Numbered from the stretch's first letter, positions 52,043-62,818 are shown. The stretch is DNA of 64,000 nt from Ochrovirga pacifica (GCF_000220525.1 NZ_AFPK01000014.1:124001-188000), one strand, 5' to 3'. Notes: generated from the letters alone by a model not told the origin. Program-made: numbers and translations.

Positions 52043-53128
52043 ATGCAACTATTGATGAACCCTTTTTTTAAAACAAACTTCAGAATTTTGTGTTTGATTG
52101 GCTTTATTTGCCTTGGTATTCAAACGTCTTATGCAGCTACAGAATTGGATACAGTACCTGTTCCAAAATCGGTTGCAAAGATAAAATCTAGTATCAAAAA
52201 AATATTTACAAAAAAGCAGAAAGATAGCATAGCCTCTTCTAAAGACTCTATTCAGAAAATACTTAAAGAGAGCGTTAAGAGAAATTACTGGACACATCAA
52301 AACAAACCCGGAATTTTATTTACCCAAACTTCTTTTGTAAACTGGACCAAAGGGGGAAATAATACGATTGCTGGAATTGCATCATTTAAAGGTGACTACG
52401 ATTACAAAAGAGGACAGTTTTTTTGGAAAAATGATTTTTTGATTAAATACGGGCTTAGCAAAGAAGACGATATAGACCATGCTTTAAAAACAGATGATAT
52501 TATTGATATCAAATCGGCAGTAGGATATAAAAAAGGGATTGAATCTAGGTGGTATTATTCAGGTGATTTTAGTCTAACAACACAGATTGCTAAAGGATAT
52601 AACGACAAAAAGAAAACCACTGTAATTTCCAATTTCTTTGCCCCTGCCAGAATGCGTATTGGTTTGGGTGCTGCGTATAGTGATAAAGACGATAACTTTA
52701 AGCTCAACATATCACCATTAACCAATCAGGTTACTTTTGTTATAGATCAAGAACTTGCTAATAAAGGAGCATTTGGGGTAGAACCTGCTAAGAAAGACGG
52801 AGAAGGAAACATTATTGAACCTGGAAAAAATGTCAATTCAGAATTTGGTACATTGATTAGCATAGAGTACAAAACCCTGATTATGAAAAACATAAACTTT
52901 GCCGTTAAAAGTTCTTTTTACTCCGATTACTTAAACCGTTTTGGTAATGTGGATAGTGACATAGAACTTAACATTAACATGAAAGTTAACAAATATATTC
53001 AATCAACCATTAGTTCTCATCTATTGTATGATGATGATACCAAAACCCCAAACGACGATGGAACCCAAGGAGGTCCCAAAGTACAGTTAAAACAAATTTT
53101 GGGTGTTGGGGTTAGTTATGTGTTTTAA
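52043..53128 (+). CDS. DUF3078 outer-membrane beta-barrel protein
   Basis: 361 residues: signal peptide (LCLIGFICLGIQTSYA), a basic helical segment, then a beta-rich body with WTKGGNNTIAGIASFKGDYD, WKNDFLIKYGLSK and an ending with aromatic last residue (ILGVGVSYVF), as in outer-membrane barrels. DUF3078 has no assigned function. The second ATG at 52055 is equally plausible as start. Probably co-transcribed with dxs; its stop overlaps that of the convergent gene. Confidence 0.85.
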   Translation: MQLLMNPFFKTNFRILCLIGFICLGIQTSYAATELDTVPVPKSVAKIKSSIKKIFTKKQKDSIASSKDSIQKILKESVKRNYWTHQNKPGILFTQTSFVNWTKGGNNTIAGIASFKGDYDYKRGQFFWKNDFLIKYGLSKEDDIDHALKTDDIIDIKSAVGYKKGIESRWYYSGDFSLTTQIAKGYNDKKKTTVISNFFAPARMRIGLGAAYSDKDDNFKLNISPLTNQVTFVIDQELANKGAFGVEPAKKDGEGNIIEPGKNVNSEFGTLISIEYKTLIMKNINFAVKSSFYSDYLNRFGNVDSDIELNINMKVNKYIQSTISSHLLYDDDTKTPNDDGTQGGPKVQLKQILGVGVSYVF

Positions 53129-55875
53129 TTGCTAACCACAATTCTTTGGCTGTAAGAGCTAAAGTTGTTAGATACTTTTACAATATACACTCCTGGGTTT
53201 AATGTTAACGGAATGTTTTGCAAACTTCCTTCGGAACTGTTTAATGTATGTTGATAAACATTTTGCCCGTTAATTGCAAAAAACATAAAATCTACATTTC
53301 CTTCTATTTCTTTCAATGCTACCTTTAACTCCTCTGTATTAACAATGGTATTTTTTAAAATTACTTTAGATTTTAAACCTCCTTGACCTATTGGATTAGA
53401 AACAGATAAAGACTCGCTAAAAGTTCCTGTAAAAAGTCCTCTTCCGTAAGTAGAAGCCAACACTGTGGTATCGGACAATCGCATGTCAAATTTAGTAACT
53501 TTTACGTTAGACATTCCGTTTTGAGATTGTACCCAACTAGGCGAATCGTCTAGAAAATTTTCTGTTCTCCAAACTCCTAAGTTCGTTCCTATAATAACTT
53601 CATTTTCATCATAGGGGTTCATCTTAATCGCTTTGACAGGAATATCGGGAAAATCTCCATCTTTTACCTGCCAAGTAGTACCCCCATCATTGGTAAAATA
53701 AATATTATTGATTCCGTAATTATGAAGCGTTACCAAAATTTCATTTTCATTGGTTCCAAAATCAATATCAGAAATAGCTCCAATGTTAATATCGGTATCT
53801 AATCGGTCTGCTTCTAAAGCTCCAAAACCTCCAATGGTTGTAAAAGAAGGAACTGTGTTAAAAGTTGTCGCTTTTAAAATGGTTCCGTTATTGGTTCCTA
53901 TAAATACTGTTGATGAAGTTGTGGTGTATGGAGAAACTTTTATTGCAGTGGGTTCATCTTCCAACTTTAGACTCGTAAAATTTCTTCGACTAGGACTGGT
54001 GGTTAAATCAGAATATCTAGAAATACGATAAGTTTCGCCTTCTGAGCCATTAGTGTATAAAATATCTAAGTTGTCATCTAAGTCTGCTACATTAATAAAG
54101 CTTCCTGTGTCTTCATCACTTTCTATTTCAATAGGCCTGCTTTCGTTACTTAAAGGCAACGTATAGGCTCCATAAGTATTAAACACATAAGATACCACTA
54201 CATAAGCATTGTCTTTGTCTATAAAGGTTTCTACTCCGTCTCCTCCATAAATATCAAAAAAGGAATTGACTCCATTTCTTGCATCTAATGCCAATAAAGA
54301 ACCATTGTCTTGAGAACCTCCTAGCAACATTGGGTTGGTGGTGCTTTGAGCAATAGCTCCTGAATAAAACTGAGTAATATTATAATTATTGTTTCGGCTT
54401 TGAATAGCGGTTTCGCTGGTTGGACTTGCACTTAAGCTATTTGCGTAATAAATTCCACCATCGTTAGCAAATACTCCTTTGTTACTATCTAAAGGATTAA
54501 AAGCTACTGCATGTTGATCTGCATGTACCAAAGAAACATCAAAATTTTCTAAGTCGTTATTGTTAGACCATTTAGAAATTTGTTGCCAACTACTACCTCC
54601 GTTTGTAGATCGAAATAAATCTATTCCTCCAGCATATAGAATTTCATCATTGCTTGGATCTACCTCTAGGGTTAAATTGTAAAAGGCTTGATTTCTTGCA
54701 AAGTCATTAGCTGAAATCCCTTGATCTACATCGTTGGGCTTGGCAATGCTTGTAAAATCTTGTCCGTTTGTTGTTTTTACTAGCTCTACTCCATTATTTA
54801 CCTCTGCCAAAACATAAACTTTATTAGCATTGGTTTTAGAAACCGATAGCTCTACTCTTTTACCTGTTGAAAAAGAATACTTTTCCGTAAAATTTTCTCC
54901 ATCCGTTGTTCTAAACACTTTTCCTCCTCCTCTACCGTAAACATTGTTTTTGGTAGCACACCATAAAGAATTGTCTGGTGCTATTTCTATATCACTAAAA
55001 ACATAGGGAGTTGCATTGGTTACCTCGGGGTCTGGATCTAGGTCTGGCGTAAAAAAGTCTATTCGATTGATATCATTTCCTTCTACTTTCCACCATCCTG
55101 ATAGACCATAACCAACAAAATCATAATCTATTCCTCCGTCTACCGCAAAGTAAAGCTGTGTAGTTCCTCCTACATTCCAAGCTACAATTTGGTTGATGTA
55201 ATAAGGGCGGAAAATAGCATCGTTTTCTAAATCTACCGACCAAAATTTTGACCATGAGTTACCACCATTAGTAGAAATCCAAATTCCATTTCCGACACCA
55301 TCATTCCCCGTATAAGCTTCTCCTGTTCCTACATACCAAATGTCTGAATCATTGGGATCTATTGCAAAACAAGATACAGAAAGATTTTCATCAATCCCTA
55401 CCCGACTCCATGATGAGTTTGAGTTGCTTACATCATCATTTACCCACAAACCCCCTGAAACACCTCCTGCAAAAACTCTTTTACCTGTAGAATCGTTTGG
55501 ATCGTAAAAAACCACTCTTGTTCTTCCTCCTATGTTGTTTGGACCTCTTTCTGTCCAATTATTGTTTGCATCTTGCCCAGGAGCCACAGAAAGTCTTACC
55601 AAACTTTTGGCTTGTGATTTTACAGCTTCTAAACTTTTAGGGTTTGTTTTTCCCGTTTTTGGATTCATTTCTAACAAATACTGAGCATCAAAATAAGCGT
55701 TGGGTGGAATTCCATTTTTCTTACGCTCTTTTTTTGTCATTTTTAATCTTGCCTGTAAAGGATGATTTTTAATCAATGCCCTGTAAGATGTTTGATGAGA
55801 TGTTTGATTTTGAACCAAGAACCATGCAGCAATAATGCTTAATGATAGGCTTGTAATAAGTAGTTTTCTTTTCAT
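53125..55875 (-). CDS. Large secreted beta-propeller protein with T9SS type A sorting domain
   Basis: 916 residues. Signal peptide (LLITSLSLSIIAAWFLV), a short pro-region, then multiple beta-propeller repeats of the BNR/Asp-box type: STNGGNSWSKF, STNGGSSWQQISKWS, FTNDGGTTWQVKDGDFPD and GGLWVNDDVSNS. The last ~75 residues form a type IX secretion sorting domain (FMFFAINGQNVYQHTL, NPGVYIVKVSNN, SQRIVVSN), so it is secreted or surface-anchored through T9SS. It may bind glycans or act as a sialidase-like or adhesive protein; no catalytic residues are identifiable by eye. Confidence 0.88.
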   Translation of the reverse strand: MKRKLLITSLSLSIIAAWFLVQNQTSHQTSYRALIKNHPLQARLKMTKKERKKNGIPPNAYFDAQYLLEMNPKTGKTNPKSLEAVKSQAKSLVRLSVAPGQDANNNWTERGPNNIGGRTRVVFYDPNDSTGKRVFAGGVSGGLWVNDDVSNSNSSWSRVGIDENLSVSCFAIDPNDSDIWYVGTGEAYTGNDGVGNGIWISTNGGNSWSKFWSVDLENDAIFRPYYINQIVAWNVGGTTQLYFAVDGGIDYDFVGYGLSGWWKVEGNDINRIDFFTPDLDPDPEVTNATPYVFSDIEIAPDNSLWCATKNNVYGRGGGKVFRTTDGENFTEKYSFSTGKRVELSVSKTNANKVYVLAEVNNGVELVKTTNGQDFTSIAKPNDVDQGISANDFARNQAFYNLTLEVDPSNDEILYAGGIDLFRSTNGGSSWQQISKWSNNNDLENFDVSLVHADQHAVAFNPLDSNKGVFANDGGIYYANSLSASPTSETAIQSRNNNYNITQFYSGAIAQSTTNPMLLGGSQDNGSLLALDARNGVNSFFDIYGGDGVETFIDKDNAYVVVSYVFNTYGAYTLPLSNESRPIEIESDEDTGSFINVADLDDNLDILYTNGSEGETYRISRYSDLTTSPSRRNFTSLKLEDEPTAIKVSPYTTTSSTVFIGTNNGTILKATTFNTVPSFTTIGGFGALEADRLDTDINIGAISDIDFGTNENEILVTLHNYGINNIYFTNDGGTTWQVKDGDFPDIPVKAIKMNPYDENEVIIGTNLGVWRTENFLDDSPSWVQSQNGMSNVKVTKFDMRLSDTTVLASTYGRGLFTGTFSESLSVSNPIGQGGLKSKVILKNTIVNTEELKVALKEIEGNVDFMFFAINGQNVYQHTLNSSEGSLQNIPLTLNPGVYIVKVSNNFSSYSQRIVVSN

Positions 55876-55903
55876 GTAAAAGGGTTGTAAAGCAAAAAAA
55901 AGG

Positions 55904-57244
55904 TTAGACTATAACCCCGCTTATTTTTTTATGAGTTAAAATAGCAAAACTATCCGACATACTAGCTATGTAACTGCAAATATTCATAATACGTTGGTAT
56001 TTACTTTCTGATAAACCCTGATATTCATGTGGCAAAAGCTGCATAACCAACCTATCGTAGTTAGAGTCTTTTCCTAAATAAGTGTTGTTTACAGCTCCTA
56101 TAAACACATCTAGTAAATCTGCAATTATTTTGTATCCTGCTACTTCTTTTTCTATAACACTTCGACTATGGTAAATTTTAGCTATGCTTAAACTTATAAT
56201 ATCATCAATTTGAGCTTTGTATTTGCATTTGTCTAACAAAGAGTAAGCAAATTCTCCATTTAAAATTGCTGTTTCGTTTTCCATAAACACAACTACTGCC
56301 TCCTGAATTAAAGTACTTATTGCCAAAGCACGGAGGTAACTAACACGATCTTTTTTAAATTTTAAGGAGTGGTATTTTTTTATATCCATTTTACCTTCTA
56401 CCACTCGAATCATGTTTTCTAGAGCAAATTCCTCATCAATCAAGCCTAAATTTATTCCATCTTCAAAATCGATAACAGTATAACAAATATCGTCTGCTGC
56501 TTCTACTAAAAACGTTAATGGGTGCCTGTGATGTGCAATGTTTTCTCCTGATCGCATTTCTTTTAACCCCAAGGAGCTAGCTACGTCTAAAAACTTTTCT
56601 TTTTCAGATTGAAAATATCCAAACTTTTTGTCTACAATATGTCTTGTGGATTTCTTGGGTAAAGATTCTTTAGGATACTTCATAAAAGCACCCAAAGTGG
56701 CATAAGACAAACGTAGGCCATCTTTTATTCCACCTCCATCTTGTGTTAATATTTTAAAACCATTGGCGTTTCCTTCAAAGTCAATCAAGTCTTGCCATTC
56801 TTTATCGGTTAAATCAGATTGAAAAACACGCCCTTTTCCTGAATTAAAATACTCTCCTATTGACTTTTCTCCACTGTGTCCAAAAGGCGGATTTCCAATG
56901 TCGTGAGACAATGCAGCTGCAGCTACAATAGCTCCAAAATCGTTAAACGTATATCCTAACTCTTTTAAATGTGGGTGTTTTATCAACAATTCTTTTCCTA
57001 CCATTCTTCCCAAAGAACGTCCTACTACAGAAACCTCCATACTGTGTGTTAGCCTTGTATGAACAAAATCTGTTTGAGACAAAGGAATAACCTGTGTTTT
57101 GTCTTGCATGCTTCTAAATGCCGACGAAAATACAATTCTATCAAAGTCTACCTCAAAACCTAGTCGGATTTCATCTTGTTCTTTTCTTTTTCTTTCTACC
57201 GTGTCTCCTGCTCTTTTTAGTGATAATAGTTGTTCCCACTTCAT
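55904..57244 (-). CDS. dgt: Deoxyguanosinetriphosphate triphosphohydrolase
   Basis: 446-residue HD-domain dNTPase splitting dGTP into deoxyguanosine and triphosphate. HD residues: VHTRLTHSMEVSVVGRSLGR and SHDIGNPPFGHSGE; EAADDICYTVIDFEDGI carries the later metal Asp. Start MKWEQLLSLKRAGD fits the family. It follows two bases after the barrel protein gene's stop on the same strand, so it is co-transcribed with it and the TPR gene. Confidence 0.93.
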   Translation of the reverse strand: MKWEQLLSLKRAGDTVERKRKEQDEIRLGFEVDFDRIVFSSAFRSMQDKTQVIPLSQTDFVHTRLTHSMEVSVVGRSLGRMVGKELLIKHPHLKELGYTFNDFGAIVAAAALSHDIGNPPFGHSGEKSIGEYFNSGKGRVFQSDLTDKEWQDLIDFEGNANGFKILTQDGGGIKDGLRLSYATLGAFMKYPKESLPKKSTRHIVDKKFGYFQSEKEKFLDVASSLGLKEMRSGENIAHHRHPLTFLVEAADDICYTVIDFEDGINLGLIDEEFALENMIRVVEGKMDIKKYHSLKFKKDRVSYLRALAISTLIQEAVVVFMENETAILNGEFAYSLLDKCKYKAQIDDIISLSIAKIYHSRSVIEKEVAGYKIIADLLDVFIGAVNNTYLGKDSNYDRLVMQLLPHEYQGLSESKYQRIMNICSYIASMSDSFAILTHKKISGVIV

Positions 57245-57246
57245 AT

Positions 57247-58938
57247 TTAAAATTTGTAGGACAAACCTCCTACTGCTTGTAACCCTTGTACCTGATAATT
57301 TTGATACGATTGGTATTGATTGTTAAATAAATTGTACAAGTTCAAATGTACATGAAAACGATTAGATATTGCATAATTGCTTTTTAGATTCAAATCCAAA
57401 AAGCCATCTACAGTAGTAGTAGCAGCGTTTACAAAATCTTTTCTAGCTCCTATGTAATTAATTCCTAACTGAGAAAAGAACTTTTGATAGGTATAGTTAA
57501 CGTAGGTTTCTAACTCAAAACTTGGCAGATTCCAAGCTTCATCTTGTTGGTCTGTTTGATACGAGTTAAAAGCAGCCGATAGTCCTCCTGTAACCTTTTC
57601 TACAAAATTAGTTTCTACAGAACCTTTAAAAGAAAAAACAGAAAGATCGTCGTAAAGAGCTGTAAAACTATTCCCCATTTCATAAGCCTTTGGGTTACTT
57701 AATACTACGGTGTTGTTTACAAACAACCTGTAATCTTTTGCTTGCTGATAACTTACCTCAGCAGCATAAGTCGTTGTTTTGGTTAGTTTTCCATCCAATC
57801 CTACAAAAACATCTACAGGAACTCTAGTTGTTTGTATATTTTGGGTTGGCGAAATCCAAGGATTTTCTTTTGATAAGCTAGCGTAGGTGTGTTGGTTTAA
57901 CTGACTTCTGATACCTCCATGCAACACCATAATCTCATCAACCAAAGGAAAATCTATTTGCACTTTGGGTAAAAAAACAAAGTTAGATTTAGATGCTTCT
58001 TGGTCTAAATTAACAAACAATCCTAGAGCAGCACTCAACTGAAAATAATCGGATTGATAATTGTACTTTGGTGTAATACCTGCATTGATAAAACTATAGT
58101 TAACCACTTGTGGAGAACTGTAGCCTTGCTCAAAACTTCCGTTTAAGTATTGAAAATCTACATCTAAAGCAATTAAATCTGCCAACATAGATTTGTTAAA
58201 AGATGTAGCTATTTGTATGTTGGCTTCAGAACTATCAAAAGCATCTGAAAACAACTGAATGCTAGGACGAATACTTTCAACAATCGCTTTTTGATAAGAC
58301 ATCTCTACCGAAACATCTACTTTGTTATACAACTGTTGTACGTCTGCTTGTTGGTAGTTTGTTTCTGGCACATTAGCATCCAAACCATACCAATGGGTTT
58401 GATTTCTTTGATAGTTGACACGGGCTATCCAGTCCGAATAACGATTTTGTTTGGAAAGAAATAATTCTGCTCCAGCGTTCCACTGTCCGTTAGCCACTCG
58501 TTCGTCATCAATTCCATTTTGGGCATTGTAACTAGACAAATCAATTCCGTATTGATATCCTGACCTAGAAGCTTCAGGTCTAAACATCAACTCAAACTCT
58601 CCATTTCCGTACAAACCATAAGCACCGTATACATAGCTAGAATATTGCTTTGCTTGGTCTTTTTCTATAGGAACATAAACAGCCTTTTTTGCCACAGGTA
58701 CAAAATCTGAAGCTACTTCTTTAGAGTTAATTTGGTATTGTACCGTTTTTTTAGGGAACTCTTCGGTTGGGTTTGGTATGCTCTTTAACTTAAAAACATT
58801 AGACAAAGTAGGGTTGAAAGAGAACTCTACCACAACGTCTTCTTTTTTTATTTCTGGTTGCTCTTGCTGAGCAGATAAGTTAAGGCCCAATAAAACCGCA
58901 AAGCAAGTCATCCATTTTTTAGATTTCTTAAAATTCAT
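57247..58938 (-). CDS. TonB-dependent receptor-like outer-membrane beta-barrel
   Basis: 563 residues: signal peptide (MTCFAVLLGLNLSAQQ) followed by a short periplasmic part and many amphipathic strands up to LQAVGGLSYKF, with aromatic C-terminus. It lacks a recognisable plug domain, so it is a plain barrel of the TonB receptor superfamily rather than a complete receptor. ATG 58938 is used; 58947 three codons upstream is possible. It overlaps the TPR gene's end by 11 bases. The TPR-barrel pairing suggests an envelope complex. Confidence 0.78.
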   Translation of the reverse strand: MNFKKSKKWMTCFAVLLGLNLSAQQEQPEIKKEDVVVEFSFNPTLSNVFKLKSIPNPTEEFPKKTVQYQINSKEVASDFVPVAKKAVYVPIEKDQAKQYSSYVYGAYGLYGNGEFELMFRPEASRSGYQYGIDLSSYNAQNGIDDERVANGQWNAGAELFLSKQNRYSDWIARVNYQRNQTHWYGLDANVPETNYQQADVQQLYNKVDVSVEMSYQKAIVESIRPSIQLFSDAFDSSEANIQIATSFNKSMLADLIALDVDFQYLNGSFEQGYSSPQVVNYSFINAGITPKYNYQSDYFQLSAALGLFVNLDQEASKSNFVFLPKVQIDFPLVDEIMVLHGGIRSQLNQHTYASLSKENPWISPTQNIQTTRVPVDVFVGLDGKLTKTTTYAAEVSYQQAKDYRLFVNNTVVLSNPKAYEMGNSFTALYDDLSVFSFKGSVETNFVEKVTGGLSAAFNSYQTDQQDEAWNLPSFELETYVNYTYQKFFSQLGINYIGARKDFVNAATTTVDGFLDLNLKSNYAISNRFHVHLNLYNLFNNQYQSYQNYQVQGLQAVGGLSYKF

Positions 58939-61900
58939 CTGCTGCATTTTTTACGTTTTTTATAGTTGAAGCTTTTTCAGTTTGATTTTTAGGAGCATAG
59001 TCTTTTAACAACTCCTGTGCTTTGGCAATTACCTCTGGGTATTGCTTGGCATTTTTAACAACATTGTTTAGAATAAAATTGGCTTGAAAATCATCTTCTA
59101 ATTCATGAAAGTTCTGAGCCATTAACAACAAACCTTTTACTCCCCAATACTTGTACTTTTGAAATTTACTAGCCAACAATTGTATTTGCTTGTTAGATGC
59201 TTCGTACTTTTTATCTTGATGCAACCAAAACGCTTTGTAATAATTTGCCTCGGCTTGAATTTCTCCTTTTCCTGTGGTTTCAAGTTTTGCATAATAGGTT
59301 TTAGCCTTGCTGTAGTCTTTTAACGCTACTGAACTTCTGGCTCCAAAAACATAAGCATCTGCAATGGCTTCTTTACTACTCTGCTTGGCATTTAGCACCT
59401 TTTCTGTATAGCTTAGTACTTTTTCATGGTTTTCTTTTTTGTAATAATATTTCATCAAATTACTTTGGGCATACACAATGCTTTGGGCATTTACTGCCTG
59501 TGTTTCTATTAGTTGTAGCAAAGGGCTTGCTTGTTCCCACTGTTCGTTTTCTAAATAAATTTGCGAAAGCCTGCTTAAAGCTACTTCGGTATACTCACTG
59601 TTTTTTACTTTTAGCACTTCTTGGTATTCCGGAACCGCACGATCTTTTGCATCTATGGCATAATACGCTTGTGCCAAATAAAAATGTACCGTAAGTGCAT
59701 AAATACCGTTTGGAAAATTAATCAGGTACTTTTTTGCATTGCTAATAGTGCCTCCCATATCGTTCGTCAAGAACTTGTTTTCAACAGTCTCGAACATCGT
59801 TTTGTCTATATCAGCATCTGTAATGTTTACAAACTCTAACTCTTTTACCCAAGCAGCATAAGCCTCTACTTGCCCCATATCTTTGTATACTTGTTCTCCT
59901 ATTTTTACCGCTTGTATAGCTTCTGCAGTTCCTGGATAACTTGCCACCAATTCTTTTAACACTGCTATTGCTTTTTGATTCGCACCTGTATTAAACAATA
60001 CCGTTCCTTTTTTTAACTTGGCTTTAGCAACCAAAGGGCTTTTAGAATATTTCTGAATCAAATCATTATAAGCGGCAATGGCCAAATTATTTTTATTTTG
60101 ATTTACATATAAATTTCCCAATTGGTAGTAAGAATCATCTAAGTAAGGTGATCTTGTAAACTGATTCTGCAATGCTTTTAGTGTCTCTATTTTTTTATCG
60201 TTTCTAGATAAAAAACCATATCCTAATGCTTTTTGATACAAAGCATAATCTACCTCTTCTTTGTTTTCATTAATAATTTGGTTATAATTTTCTAAAGCAG
60301 GCCAGTAAGATTTGCTTACAAAGTAGCAATCAGCAATTCTTAAAATTGCATTTCTACGTTTTACATTGTTATTGGCTAACTGCACATATTCTTGAAAAAT
60401 ACGTATGGCATTTTCGTATTGTTTTTGTTGATAGTAAGCATAAGCCAAACCATAAACCGCATCAGGATATTCTTCTAACATTTTATTAGCATCGTGCTGT
60501 ACAAAAGACTGATAATCGTACAAGGCAGATTGAAAATCATTTAGCTCTGATAAGCTTTCAGCTTTCCAAAACAAGGCTCTGTTTTTTAGCTCATCACTGG
60601 CATAAATTCTAGAAGCTTCAGCAAACAATCGGCTTGCTTCTGTATATTTTCTATTGTTAAAATATTCAAATCCTTTTTCTAACAACAAAGTTTGATACAA
60701 TTCATCTTTTATCAATCTTTGTTTTTGGTAATAATCAATAGCACCTTGGTAGTCTTTAAACTGCAAATAGGCGTTTACTATTAACTTTTCTATATAACTT
60801 GTGGCTTTGCTATTTGGATACGCATCCACATAAGCCTGCAATACCTCCGAACTACTTTGGTATGGGTTTCCGATGTCGTAACTTAGCTTGGCATAGTTTA
60901 AAAAAGCATCTTGCTGTATTTGTGCATCAAAATCCATTTCCGAAGCATTTTTAAACGCATTCAACGCTTGGGCTTTTTGATTTTTCTTTAGATAACAATC
61001 TCCTAAATGATAGTGTGCATTTTGAGAAACAGCCGTTTTTTGATCGGTAATTTTATTAAAATTCTCTATCGCTTTGTCATAATCTTGCGTTTTGTAATAC
61101 GCATATCCTAAAAAATAATAATCAACCTCTGTTAGCCCTTGTTTTAACTTTCCTCGGTATTGTAACAGGTACGAAATTGCTTGTTGGTAATCTCCCAAAT
61201 AAAAGTAACTCTCTCCTATAATTTTCGCCATTTGAGACTGTTCTAACCCTCTAGCTCTTTCAAAATTTTTAGCTCCTAATTCAATTGCCTCTTTGTACTT
61301 TTTTTGATGGTACAAAATCACCAAATTGTTAAAGTTAATCTCTTTTTGATATTGACGTTGATCTTGAATTTGATCAAAATACTCTTTAGCTGTTGCATAA
61401 TCTTTATTTTCTAAAGCTATATTTCCCAAATAATAGGTAGCTTCTTTTTGATAAGCCCCTTGTTGAGCCATAGGGATTAAATATTGCTTGGCTTTGCTGT
61501 AATTTTTTCTTTTGTAATTGGCAAAAGCTTGTTTGTAGTTGTAGTTGGTTTCTTGATCCGAGGTCAGCATTTTTACATCAATCTGATCAAACCATTTTAA
61601 AGCTTTTGCTTCGTACCCTTTGTCAAAATAATAGTTAGATAACGCTAAAATTAACGTATTCTTATTCGGAGAAAAAGGATGTGTTTGTAAGTAAGCAATT
61701 GCAGCAGCATCGGCATCCGATTTTTTTAGCTCTAAGGCAATGACTAGCAAATACGTTTCTACCAAAGACTTTTTGTAGTCTGGCACGTTTACTTTATCAA
61801 AATAAGCAGCAGCCAAGGCATAATTCTCGCTGTCAAACGCATAAATTGCTTTATTGTACCATTTGGCAATGTGGTTTTCTTTGTAACTGTTTTGAGCTTG

Positions 61901-61957
61901 CACAAAACTCCAAGCAAAAGCACAAAAACTAAACACAATCAGAAGTTGTTTTTTCAT
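58928..61957 (-). CDS. Large exported tetratricopeptide repeat protein
   Basis: 1,009 residues. Signal peptide (LLIVFSFCAFAWSFVQAQ) then tandem TPR/Sel1-like helix pairs along the full length, for example YYFLGYAYYKTQDYDKAIEN, FKDYQGAIDYYQKQ, QKQYENAIRIFQEYVQ and SYYQLGNLYVNQNKNNLAIA. The periplasmic protein probably scaffolds envelope partners, perhaps the adjacent barrel. ATG 61957 starts the signal peptide; ATG 61966 is in frame three codons upstream. Confidence 0.85.
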   Translation of the reverse strand: MKKQLLIVFSFCAFAWSFVQAQNSYKENHIAKWYNKAIYAFDSENYALAAAYFDKVNVPDYKKSLVETYLLVIALELKKSDADAAAIAYLQTHPFSPNKNTLILALSNYYFDKGYEAKALKWFDQIDVKMLTSDQETNYNYKQAFANYKRKNYSKAKQYLIPMAQQGAYQKEATYYLGNIALENKDYATAKEYFDQIQDQRQYQKEINFNNLVILYHQKKYKEAIELGAKNFERARGLEQSQMAKIIGESYFYLGDYQQAISYLLQYRGKLKQGLTEVDYYFLGYAYYKTQDYDKAIENFNKITDQKTAVSQNAHYHLGDCYLKKNQKAQALNAFKNASEMDFDAQIQQDAFLNYAKLSYDIGNPYQSSSEVLQAYVDAYPNSKATSYIEKLIVNAYLQFKDYQGAIDYYQKQRLIKDELYQTLLLEKGFEYFNNRKYTEASRLFAEASRIYASDELKNRALFWKAESLSELNDFQSALYDYQSFVQHDANKMLEEYPDAVYGLAYAYYQQKQYENAIRIFQEYVQLANNNVKRRNAILRIADCYFVSKSYWPALENYNQIINENKEEVDYALYQKALGYGFLSRNDKKIETLKALQNQFTRSPYLDDSYYQLGNLYVNQNKNNLAIAAYNDLIQKYSKSPLVAKAKLKKGTVLFNTGANQKAIAVLKELVASYPGTAEAIQAVKIGEQVYKDMGQVEAYAAWVKELEFVNITDADIDKTMFETVENKFLTNDMGGTISNAKKYLINFPNGIYALTVHFYLAQAYYAIDAKDRAVPEYQEVLKVKNSEYTEVALSRLSQIYLENEQWEQASPLLQLIETQAVNAQSIVYAQSNLMKYYYKKENHEKVLSYTEKVLNAKQSSKEAIADAYVFGARSSVALKDYSKAKTYYAKLETTGKGEIQAEANYYKAFWLHQDKKYEASNKQIQLLASKFQKYKYWGVKGLLLMAQNFHELEDDFQANFILNNVVKNAKQYPEVIAKAQELLKDYAPKNQTEKASTIKNVKNAADEF

Positions 61958-62090
61958 ATGTTCCATTAATTTTGGGCAATTAAAATTACGCAATATCCCA
62001 ATGAATTAACGAAAATATCATTCATTTATTTGATTTGAATTTAAAACCGATATTCAAATAGGTAAATTTTAGGATTCCCCTATTTTTAAA

Positions 62091-62098
62091 TAAGTTTG
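62091..62098 (+). promoter_or_regulatory. -7 box for ftsE
   Basis: TAAGTTTG, full consensus, 15 bases before ATG 62114. Confidence 0.5.
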
Positions 62099-62113
62099 TA
62101 CAAAACAAAAAGC

Positions 62114-62818
62114 ATGGCACAACCTGTACTTTATTTAAAAGATGCTCACGTTTTTCAGGACGATGTGTTGATCTTGAAAAATGTTGATTTTGAAATTCTA
62201 TCAGGTGATTTTTTTTACTTGATAGGAAAAACAGGAAGCGGAAAAAGTAGCCTGCTTAAAATCTTGTATGGTGATTTGTCCCTAAAATCTGGGATTGGAG
62301 AGGTTGTAGGTTTTGATTTGCCTTCGCTAAAAGAAAAACAAATTCCTTTTTTACGAAGAAAAATTGGAATTGTGTTTCAAGACTTTAAATTACTAAACGA
62401 TCGTACCATTCACGACAACTTGCTCTTTGTACTTAAGGCTACTGGCTGGAAAGACAAAGAGAAAATGAAACAAAAAATTAGTGAAGTTTTAAACAAAGTA
62501 GGACTAGAAGAAAAAGGATATAAAATGCCTTTTCAGGTTTCGGGTGGAGAGCAGCAACGCATTGCTATAGCACGTGCTCTGTTAAACGATCCTGAATTAA
62601 TTATTGCCGATGAACCCACAGGAAACTTAGACCCTAAAACATCTATGGAGGTAATGGAGTTGCTAAACGAAATTCATCAAAGTGGAAAAACCATTTTAAT
62701 GGCTACCCACGATTATGCATTAATTTTAAAATATCCACAAAGAACTTTTAAGGTAGAAAACGGAGAAGTGTTTGAAGTAGCACATCAAAACAAATCTAAT
62801 CAGAACACAAACGAATAA
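62114..62818 (+). CDS. ftsE: Cell division ATP-binding protein FtsE
   Basis: 234-residue ABC ATPase; with FtsX it controls peptidoglycan hydrolases at the septum. Walker A GKTGSGKSSLLKILYG, signature VSGGEQQRIAIARAL, Walker B LIIADEPTGNLD and switch His in MATHDYALIL. VFQDFKLLNDRTIHDNL is characteristic of FtsE. No ftsX is next to it, which occurs in Bacteroidota. Its 3' end overlaps the convergent glycosyltransferase gene by 23 bases. An EnvC-like activator, the usual FtsEX partner, lies at 8.3 kb. Confidence 0.9.
   Translation: MAQPVLYLKDAHVFQDDVLILKNVDFEILSGDFFYLIGKTGSGKSSLLKILYGDLSLKSGIGEVVGFDLPSLKEKQIPFLRRKIGIVFQDFKLLNDRTIHDNLLFVLKATGWKDKEKMKQKISEVLNKVGLEEKGYKMPFQVSGGEQQRIAIARALLNDPELIIADEPTGNLDPKTSMEVMELLNEIHQSGKTILMATHDYALILKYPQRTFKVENGEVFEVAHQNKSNQNTNE

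Noticed and set aside
53125-55875. Possible sialidase call for the beta-propeller protein
   Set aside because: Asp-box-like repeats occur in many propellers; catalytic Arg triad, Tyr and Asp could not be identified.
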